A stretch of DNA of 35,317 nt from Streptomyces tardus (lineage in GTDB: Bacteria; Actinomycetota; Actinomycetes; Streptomycetales; Streptomycetaceae), in the NCBI RefSeq assembly GCF_018101125.2, contig NZ_JAELVF020000001.1:4725858-4761174 (forward strand), read 5' to 3'. This document shows, piece by piece, positions 29,906-35,317 of this stretch (the first letter of the stretch is position 1; each line of letters opens with the position of its first letter). The position numbers were made by a program, and so were the translations under genes. Under the pieces are notes generated by a model. The model was given only the letters and a program-made list of their open reading frames with translations, did not search any database and was not told the DNA's origin.

Positions 29906-30877
29906 ATGCCGCTGTCCCGACTCGCCGAAGCCACCACGCCCACCGCACACCTCGGGCTCGGGCTGGCGGCCCTGGGCAGACCCGGCTATCTGAACCTCGG
30001 CCGCGACCGCGACCTTCCCGACGACCGCACTCCCGACGCCCTGCGCGCCCGTACCCACGAGCTGCTGGACGCGGCGTACGCGCAGGGCGTCCGCTATGTC
30101 GACACCGCACGCAGCTACGGGCGGGCGGAGGAGTTCCTCGGCCAGTGGCTCGCCGGCCGTCCCGAGGCGCACGACGTGGTGGTCGGCAGCAAGTGGGGTT
30201 ACGCCTACACCGCGAACTGGCGGGTGGCCGCCGATGTGCACGAGGTCAAGGAGCACTCGGCCGCGATGTACGCGACGCAGTACGCCGAGAGCGTCGAACT
30301 CCTGGGCGGCCGACCGGACTTGTACCAGGTCCACTCCGTCACCCCGGAGAGCCCGGTGCTCACCGACGCGGCGCTCCAGGAGCGGCTGGCGGAGCAGGCT
30401 GCCGAAGGCGTCTCGGTCGGGCTGTCGGTCAGCGGTCCGCGCCAGGCCGAGGCGGTGCGTGCCGCTCTGCGCGTGGCGCCCGGAGGCGAGCGGCTGTTCC
30501 GCAGCGTCCAGGCGACCTGCAACCTGCTGGAGCCCTCCGTCGGGGCGGCGCTCGCCGAGGCGCACGAGGCGGGCCTGTACGTCATCGTCAAGGAGGCGAT
30601 GGCCAACGGCCGGCTCGCCCCCGGGGTCGCCCCCGCAGCGCTGCGCGAGGTGGCCGAGGAGTGCGGCGCCACCACCGACGCGGTGGCGCTGGCGGCGATG
30701 CTCCACCGGCCCTGGGCCACGACGGTGCTGTCCGGGGCCGTCACCACCGAGCAGCTGTTCGCCAACCTGCACGCGGTCACGGTCGATCTGGGCAAGGAAC
30801 AGCTGGCCCGGCTCGCGGAGTTGGCCGAGGAGCCGGAGGCGTACTGGCAGCAGCGCGCGGATCTGTCCTGGCACTGA
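29906..30877 (+). CDS. Aldo/keto reductase
   Basis: 323-residue NADPH-dependent TIM-barrel oxidoreductase. The catalytic tetrad is visible: D66 and Y71 in YVDTARSYGRAEEFL, K96 in VVVGSKWGYAY, and H143 in LYQVHSVTPE. Strand 1 has GLGLAALGRPGYLNLG, and the C-terminal helix region TTVLSGAVTTEQLFANL contacts the cofactor. Such enzymes reduce aldehydes or ketones; the substrate is unknown. GGAG lies about nine bases before the ATG, and TACGGT (29859-29864) is a candidate -10. It ends in a convergent arrangement with the acyltransferase gene, separated by a 21-bp terminator. Confidence 0.93.
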   Translation: MPLSRLAEATTPTAHLGLGLAALGRPGYLNLGRDRDLPDDRTPDALRARTHELLDAAYAQGVRYVDTARSYGRAEEFLGQWLAGRPEAHDVVVGSKWGYAYTANWRVAADVHEVKEHSAAMYATQYAESVELLGGRPDLYQVHSVTPESPVLTDAALQERLAEQAAEGVSVGLSVSGPRQAEAVRAALRVAPGGERLFRSVQATCNLLEPSVGAALAEAHEAGLYVIVKEAMANGRLAPGVAPAALREVAEECGATTDAVALAAMLHRPWATTVLSGAVTTEQLFANLHAVTVDLGKEQLARLAELAEEPEAYWQQRADLSWH

Positions 30878-30906
30878 GCCCGCCCTGCCCCCGGCGCCCT
30901 GCCCCG

Positions 30907-30969
30907 GGCACGGTTTGCCTCGGCACGGTTCGCCCCGGGACGGTCTGCCCCGGGGCGAACCGTGCCGAG
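30907..30969. terminator. 21-bp perfect hairpin built on tandem 15-mers
   Basis: Bases 30919-30939 pair perfectly with 30949-30969 around a nine-base loop, a strong bidirectional terminator between convergent genes. The left arm overlaps three related 15-base units (30907-30921, 30922-30936, 30937-30951), for example GGCACGGTTCGCCCC. A further 16-base palindrome follows at 30967-30982. Confidence 0.8.
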
Positions 30970-31024
30970 CCCGTACGGGCTCGCGCCGTGCGGCCGGAGG
31001 AAGGCGTGCGCCCGGTCGAACCGG

Positions 31025-31759
31025 TCAGGCGGCCTTCGCGTCGCCCCGGCCCTCGGCGCTGCCGCGGCCCGCGACACCCGCGGCCCGGGCCTTGGTGGCG
31101 TACATGTCCACGTACTCCTGGCCGGACAGCTCGCGCACCTCGCTCATCACCTCGTCGGTGACGGCGCGCAGCACGTAGCGGTCGCGGTCCATGCCCTCGT
31201 AGCGGGAGAAGTCCAGCGGCTCGCCGAAACGTACGGTGATGTGGCGGCCGGGGCCCAGCCGAGGCATTCCCTTGCCCGTCGGCTGCACCCGGTCGGTGCC
31301 GATCAGCGCGAACGGGACGACGGGCGCCCCCGTCATCAGCGCCATCCGCGCGATGCCGGTACGGCCCCGGTAGAGGCGGCCGTCGGGGGAGCGGGTGCCC
31401 TCCGGGTAGATCGCGAAGACCCGGCCCTCCTCCAGGATGCGCCGCCCGGTCATCAGCGCGGCGACTCCGCCGTGGCTGCCGTCCCGATCGACCGGGACCA
31501 TGCCGACGCCGGTGAAGAACCAGGCCATCAGCCGGCCCTTGAGCCCGCGGCCGGTGACGTATTCGTCCTTGCCGATGAAGAAGACCTGCCGCCTGCTGAC
31601 GATGGGCAGAACCACGGAGTCGATGAAGGTGAGGTGGTTGCCGGCGAGGATCACCGGCCCCGAGCCCGGCACATGTTCGATGCCCTCCACGCGGGGCCGG
31701 AACAGCACGCGCAGCAGCGGCTTGCACAGCACCTTGATGAGAAGGAATCGGGCCTTCAC
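31025..31759 (-). CDS. 1-acyl-sn-glycerol-3-phosphate acyltransferase
   Basis: 244 residues of the PlsC family, which adds the second acyl chain to lysophosphatidic acid to give phosphatidic acid for membrane lipids. The catalytic HxxxxD motif is NHLTFIDS (H42, D47), and the glycerophosphate-binding motif is YPEGTRSPDG (118-127). A hydrophobic N-terminus (FLLIKVLCKPLLRVLF) suggests membrane association. The C-terminus ends in an Ala/Gly/Arg-rich tail. The GTG at 31759 is chosen because GGAGG lies ten bases upstream and the family start is at this point; a longer frame from 31876 adds polar low-complexity residues. Divergent from the glycerophosphodiesterase gene, another phospholipid enzyme. 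Confidence 0.93.
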   Translation of the reverse strand: MKARFLLIKVLCKPLLRVLFRPRVEGIEHVPGSGPVILAGNHLTFIDSVVLPIVSRRQVFFIGKDEYVTGRGLKGRLMAWFFTGVGMVPVDRDGSHGGVAALMTGRRILEEGRVFAIYPEGTRSPDGRLYRGRTGIARMALMTGAPVVPFALIGTDRVQPTGKGMPRLGPGRHITVRFGEPLDFSRYEGMDRDRYVLRAVTDEVMSEVRELSGQEYVDMYATKARAAGVAGRGSAEGRGDAKAA

Positions 31760-32183
31760 GGTTCTTTCGCCTCCGGTCGTCGCGCACTCGCGACAGGTCT
31801 CGGCCGTCTCGGCCGCTGTGGTCAGGTCGTTGGGCGGTACGTGCCGGTCCTCCGTGGATCCACGTCGGTCCCGCACGGCCTGCCGCGGTCGTCCCGGGGG
31901 TCACCCGGGTACGGGACGTCCGGGCAGCGGCTGATGACGCGCGCCGCCCCGGACGATACTCATCGTCCATCTTCCCCCGTGTTGCGGGTGTCCGCCGCAC
32001 GGATGAGCCCGGAACCCGTGTGACGTGTGTTTCTGTCATGTTCCGACGAATTACTCCCCGGCGTGAGCCGTTCCCCTCTAACCTTCAGCGCGCGGCGCCC
32101 GCCACGGCGCGCGGCAGACCCAGAGGCCCAACTCCGCGGTGAGTGCGCACCGTTGGGGTGGACCCCAGCAGTGAGGAGAGCTC
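31760..32183. other. Divergent intergenic region
   Basis: 424 bases between the acyltransferase (-) and glycerophosphodiesterase (+). It holds a 7-bp inverted repeat (GGACGAT 31951-31957 with ATCGTCC 31962-31968) and a possible -10 TAACCT upstream of the + gene. I looked for PHO-box direct repeats, expected for phosphate control of such enzymes, and did not find convincing ones. Confidence 0.45.
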
Positions 32184-33347
32184 ATGGACCAGGTGCAGCG
32201 ACCGGAGATCCGACCGGGCAGACGAGCCCTGCTGGGAGCGGCTGCCGCTCTCGGCGCCGGTGCCACTCTCGCCGCGGCCGGCAGCGCCCACGCCGCCGAG
32301 GGCCGCCCCGCGCGGGCCGGACGCCCGCCGAAGCTGCCCGTGCCCACCGTGGTCGCCCACCGGGGTGCGAGCGGCTACCGGCCGGAACACACCCTCGGCT
32401 CCTACCAGTTCGCACTGGACATGGGCGCCGACGTGATCGAGCAGGACCTCGTCCCGACCAAGGACGGCCATCTGGTCTGCCGCCACGAGAACGACATCAC
32501 CGCCACCACCGACGTCGCCGACCACCCGGAGTTCGCCGACCGCAGGACGACCAAGTCGGTCGACGGCGTGGAGTACACCGGTTGGTTCACCGAGGACTTC
32601 ACGCTCGCCGAGCTCAAGACGCTGCGCGCCACCGAGCGCATCCCGAAGCAGCGCCCGAACAACACCCTCTACAACGGCCGCTGGGACGTTCCCACCTTCG
32701 AGGAGGTCCTGCGCTGGGCCCGTACCGAGGGCAGGAAGCGCGGCCGGCCGGTGTGGCTGTACGTGGAGACCAAGCACCCCACGCACTTCCGCAAGCTCGG
32801 CCTCGGACTGGAGAAGCCCCTCGTCCGGCTGCTGCGCAAGTACGGGCTGGACGGTCGGCGCGCCCCGCTCTTCCTCCAGTCCTTCGAGCCCAGCAGCATC
32901 GAGCGACTCAGGGAGCAGGTCGACACCCCGGGCGTGGTGCTGCTGTCCACCATCGACTCCCGGCCCTGGGACTTCGTCGAATCGGGCGACCCGCGCACGG
33001 TCCGCGATCTGATCACGCCCGCCGGACTGCGGGAGATCGCTTCCTACGCCCAGGGCATCGGTCCCGAACTGAGCCTGGTCATCCCGCGCAGGGAGGACGG
33101 CACCCTGGGTGAGCCGACGACGCTCGTGCGTGACGCGCACGCCCGGGGACTGGTGCTGCACCCGTACACCCTGCGCAACGAGAACTCCTTCCTGCCCGCC
33201 GAGTTCCGTCGCGGCGAGGACCCGAACGCCTTCGGCGACGCCTTCGGGGCGCTCCGTGCGTACTTCGACACCGGCATCGACGGGATCTTCGCCGACCACC
33301 CCGACACCGCGCTGTACGCCGCGGCGGACTTCCGCGCCCGCCGCTGA
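32184..33347 (+). CDS. Exported glycerophosphodiester phosphodiesterase
   Basis: 387 residues. It hydrolyses glycerophosphodiesters, from lipid turnover or teichoic acids, to glycerol-3-phosphate and an alcohol. An N-terminal export signal has a twin arginine followed by a hydrophobic run (GRRALLGAAAALGAGATLAA) and an AHA cleavage site. The catalytic region shows HRGASGYRPEHTLGSY (H59, R60, E68), the calcium ligands in VIEQDLV (E86, D88) and the second histidine H101 in VCRHENDI, as in GlpQ. The C-terminal part ends GIDGIFADHPDTA. GAGGAG precedes the ATG closely. Single gene, ended by the hairpin 33380-33422. Confidence 0.95.
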   Translation: MDQVQRPEIRPGRRALLGAAAALGAGATLAAAGSAHAAEGRPARAGRPPKLPVPTVVAHRGASGYRPEHTLGSYQFALDMGADVIEQDLVPTKDGHLVCRHENDITATTDVADHPEFADRRTTKSVDGVEYTGWFTEDFTLAELKTLRATERIPKQRPNNTLYNGRWDVPTFEEVLRWARTEGRKRGRPVWLYVETKHPTHFRKLGLGLEKPLVRLLRKYGLDGRRAPLFLQSFEPSSIERLREQVDTPGVVLLSTIDSRPWDFVESGDPRTVRDLITPAGLREIASYAQGIGPELSLVIPRREDGTLGEPTTLVRDAHARGLVLHPYTLRNENSFLPAEFRRGEDPNAFGDAFGALRAYFDTGIDGIFADHPDTALYAAADFRARR

Positions 33348-33379
33348 CCGCGAAGCCGACGGCCCGGCCCGCGGTCCCG

Positions 33380-33422
33380 GCCGTGCGTCCGGTGGGACAG
33401 CTCGTTCCACCGGGCGCACGGC
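33380..33422 (+). terminator. Terminator after the glycerophosphodiesterase gene
   Basis: A 16-bp stem with one G-U pair (33380-33395 with 33407-33422) and an 11-base loop, starting 32 bases after the stop. The remaining bases to 33680 hold no evident gene. Confidence 0.75.
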
Positions 33423-33697
33423 TGCCGGACCTGCCGTGCGAGCAGCGCTGTGCGAGCGCTCATCACCAGGCAATCGCAGGCGAGTTGGGTATCTCACAGC
33501 GAAGATCAGGGCTCTCGCGTTCCCGCCGCCTGTGATGTCTGCGCAGAATGCCGGGGACAACGGTTGGAGAGGCCCGCCCCGGGGAACCCTGGGAACTGGC
33601 GCGCGACACAATCCGGCGTCAGCAGGGCAGACAGGCCGGCCGCGCGACCCTCATCCGGTGCGGACTGGCGCGACAACCAAGGGAGAGGCGTGCGCAC

Positions 33698-34201
33698 GTG
33701 GGCATGAGCGTGACCATCTCTACAGCGGCAGAGCAGGACGCCGAGCAGATCCTCAAGCTCCAGTACCTCTGCTACCAGAGCGAGGCGCAGCTGTACGGCG
33801 ACTACGGCATCGAACCTCTCACCCAGTCGCTCCAGGACCTCCGCGTCGAGCTGGGCTCGGGCCGGGTGCTGGTGGCCCGCCTCGGCGAGGAGGTCGTCGG
33901 CTCCGTGCGGGCGGTCGTCGACGGCGAGGGCATGGCGCTGATCAACAAGCTGATCGTGCATCCCCGTCTCCAGCGGCACGGGCTGGGCGCACGACTTCTG
34001 AACACCCTGGAGGCAGAGCTCGCCGAGCAGCAGGGCGCGCGCCGCTTCCGACTGATCACCGGCCACCGGAGCGACGGGAACATCCGGCTCTACCGCCGCT
34101 GCGGCTACGTACCGAGCAACACCGAGCGCGTCTCGCCGCGGCTGAGCCTGATCACCCTGGAGAAGGAAGCGGTGGCGCAGGCGTACGTCGCCAGCGCCTG
34201 A
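33698..34201 (+). CDS. GNAT-family N-acetyltransferase
   Basis: 167-residue acetyl-CoA-dependent acetyltransferase. The GNAT fold shows SVTISTAAEQDAEQILKLQY at the N-terminus, strand VLVARLGEEVVGSVRAVV, strand 4 ALINKLIVHPRLQRHGLGAR with the pyrophosphate-binding R/Q-x-x-G-x-G/A signature (QRHGLGA), and RFRLITGHRSDGNIRLYRRC followed by GY. The substrate is unknown. The start is GTG at 33698 because GGGAGAGG (33681-33688) is nine bases upstream; the ATG at 33704 is the alternative and would be 15 bases away. A longer open frame from 33548 has no family similarity in its extension. Convergent with the membrane operon, separated by a terminator. Confidence 0.9.
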   Translation: MGMSVTISTAAEQDAEQILKLQYLCYQSEAQLYGDYGIEPLTQSLQDLRVELGSGRVLVARLGEEVVGSVRAVVDGEGMALINKLIVHPRLQRHGLGARLLNTLEAELAEQQGARRFRLITGHRSDGNIRLYRRCGYVPSNTERVSPRLSLITLEKEAVAQAYVASA

Positions 34202-34229
34202 GCCCGGCGGGAGGCCGACCGCGACACGG

Positions 34230-34268
34230 AGCGGCCGGGCGGTGGTTGACGACCGCTCCGGCCGCTTT
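34230..34268. terminator. Terminator between GNAT gene and membrane operon
   Basis: A 14-bp stem with one bulged T (34230-34243 with 34252-34266) followed by TT on the plus strand. It can serve the GNAT gene; the convergent membrane operon ends at 34394. Confidence 0.75.
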
Positions 34269-34393
34269 CCGTCGCGCCCCGCGAGCCCGGGCCGGGGCCC
34301 GCTGCACTTTCGCGCTTGCCCGGGCCCGGTGCGTCCGGTGCGTCCGGTGGACGCGGAACCCGGGCGGCGGCCCCGTGCGGGTTCGAACGCGGT

Positions 34394-34939
34394 TCAGTCG
34401 CGGCGGTGGCGGCGCAGCCAGTAGAGCCCGACGACCGGCAGCACCAGCGGGATGAAGAGATAGCCCTGCCCGTACGTCGACCACACCGTGGAGTCCGGGA
34501 AGGCGCCGGAGTCCACCACCGTCCAGGTGCCGACGACCAGTACGCCGACGAGCTCGGCCGCGCAGCAGCCGACCGCGATCCGGCGGGCGCGCTCACCGCC
34601 GCGCACCAGCGCGACCGTGATGAAGCCGTAGACGACAGCGGCGAGGGCGGAGAGCGTGTACGCCAGCGGAGCCTCGTCGAACCGGGTGGTCAGCTGGTAG
34701 AGCGCGCGGGAGGTCGCCCCGACGGTGAAGATGCCGTAGAGCGTCATCAGCAGCATCCCGGGACCCTTGCCCAGGCCGCCTTCGGCGCGGGATGCCCGGG
34801 CCCCGTCGGAATCCCGGCCGGTGGGCGCCCGCGTCCCGGCTGCCCGGCTGCCGCTCGGGTCCCCGGACCCGGCGATCGGCTCTGCCCGGTCGGTCTCTTC
34901 GGCCCGGCCGGCGCTGCTCGTGCGTTCGTTCTCAGACAC
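34394..34939 (-). CDS. Multi-pass membrane protein, unknown
   Basis: 181 residues. The first 60 are hydrophilic, Ser/Arg/Gly/Asp-rich and probably disordered. Then come four hydrophobic segments: LLMTLYGIFTVGATSRALYQ, AYTLSALAAVVYGFITVALV, IAVGCCAAELVGVLVVGTWT and GYLFIPLVLPVVGLYWL, with a conserved-looking stretch near DSGAFPDSTVWSTYGQGY. The family is not one I can name. The GTG at 34939 overlaps the stop of the upstream membrane gene by eight bases, so the two are translationally coupled and the products may form a complex. No ribosome-binding site other than coupling is evident. Confidence 0.82.
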   Translation of the reverse strand: MSENERTSSAGRAEETDRAEPIAGSGDPSGSRAAGTRAPTGRDSDGARASRAEGGLGKGPGMLLMTLYGIFTVGATSRALYQLTTRFDEAPLAYTLSALAAVVYGFITVALVRGGERARRIAVGCCAAELVGVLVVGTWTVVDSGAFPDSTVWSTYGQGYLFIPLVLPVVGLYWLRRHRRD

Positions 34940-35300
34940 CGCTGCCCACCCAGATGTCGTGCAGCCGCACCTGGAGGACGGCCAGGACCACGGCGCCCGC
35001 GACCACCGTCGCCGACCCCCAGCGGGTCCGCTCCGAGAGCGAGAGCATCGCCACCGCCGGGATCGACGCGGCGGCACCGAGCAGGTACGAGACGAAGACG
35101 ACCGCGCCCTCGTCCGCCTCCTGCCCCCGGGCGAGTTGGACGATGCCGACGACCAGCTGCACCAGGGCGAGCACGGTGACGACGGCCATGCCGATGAAGT
35201 GCCAGTCCTTGGTCGGCTGGTCCCGGTAGGCCGCAAAGCCGCACCAGGCGGCCAGCGCGAGCGCGGTCACGGCGACCGCGACCGTCAGCGGGGTGAGCAT
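34932..35300 (-). CDS. Small integral membrane protein, unknown
   Basis: 122 residues with four hydrophobic segments: TPLTVAVAVTALALAAWCGF, HFIGMAVVTVLALVQLVVGI, VVFVSYLLGAAASIPAVAML and SATVVAGAVVLAVLQVRL. Charged loops are short. Function unknown; it resembles the unassigned integral membrane proteins common in streptomycetes. First gene of a two-gene operon with the 181-residue membrane protein. The ATG at 35298-35300 is eight bases after a TAGAGT -10 on the minus strand (35308-35313), with no Shine-Dalgarno sequence, so the message is probably leaderless. The promoter region is cut by the window edge. Confidence 0.8.
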   Translation of the reverse strand: MLTPLTVAVAVTALALAAWCGFAAYRDQPTKDWHFIGMAVVTVLALVQLVVGIVQLARGQEADEGAVVFVSYLLGAAASIPAVAMLSLSERTRWGSATVVAGAVVLAVLQVRLHDIWVGSGV

Positions 35301-35307
35301 GGCGCCG

Positions 35308-35313
35308 ACTCTA
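35308..35313 (-). promoter_or_regulatory. -10 box of the membrane operon
   Basis: Reads TAGAGT on the minus strand; the ATG begins eight bases later. The -35 would lie outside the window. Confidence 0.35.
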
Positions 35314-35317
35314 GTAC

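Noticed and set aside
32030..32110. PHO box upstream of the glycerophosphodiesterase gene
   Set aside because: The GTTCC-like pieces are not in the regular 11-bp direct-repeat spacing of PhoP sites.
1..35317. Mobile elements, prophage, CRISPR, tRNA or biosynthetic megasynthase genes
   Set aside because: No transposase, integrase, regular spaced repeats, cloverleaf or PKS/NRPS motif was seen on either strand.

Overview
The window is about 72-73% GC with strong G/C third-position bias, TANNNT -10 boxes, many GTG starts and 4-nt gene overlaps. Together with the gene content (infC-rpmI-rplT, pheST, argCJBDR, MocR and DUF1844 families) this indicates the core chromosome of Streptomyces or a close relative. 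I see no tRNA, rRNA, CRISPR array, insertion sequence, integrase or prophage gene.

Layout. 1-1233: an SseB-family gene (+) converging on a DUF1844 gene (-). 1506-3316: the translation operon infC-rpmI-rplT, with a long structured leader, an ATC start for IF3 and a perfect 15-bp terminator. 3345-9401: a SpoU/TrmH rRNA methyltransferase, an orphan PAS histidine kinase and pheS-pheT. 9438-19898: a more accessory stretch holding a 3-hydroxybutyryl-CoA dehydrogenase, a Tat-exported GHL10 hydrolase, a DUF1918 protein, a divergent EamA transporter/MocR regulator pair, a histidine-phosphatase-like protein without its catalytic histidines, a 46-aa membrane protein, an APH-type kinase, a rifampin monooxygenase (Rox) and a RibD/DHFR-like reductase. 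20067-25095: the arginine operon argC-argJ-argB-argD-argR behind an ARG box/promoter. 25246-29776: a Tat-exported M23-like protein, a DUF488 protein, then argG and argH. 29906-35300: an aldo/keto reductase, an acyltransferase, a glycerophosphodiesterase, a GNAT acetyltransferase and a two-gene membrane operon running off the window edge.

How they work together. argC/J/B/D build ornithine from N-acetylglutamate, argG/argH turn citrulline into arginine, and ArgR is the arginine-sensing repressor of its own operon. ARG-box-like sites overlap the promoters of both argC and argG. IF3, L35 and L20 are co-expressed and probably autoregulated through leader and inter-gene RNA hairpins.

The most noteworthy item is upstream of rox: an exact copy of the 19-bp rifamycin-associated element (RAE) at 17416-17434, in an intergenic region shared with a divergent APH-type phosphotransferase. 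This marks a rifamycin-responsive resistance locus. Other unusual points are mutually overlapping start codons of eamA and mocR with the promoter/operator embedded in eamA codons, a putative pseudo-phosphatase next to a tiny membrane protein, an M23 domain missing its first zinc ligand, and a concentration of probable leaderless genes.
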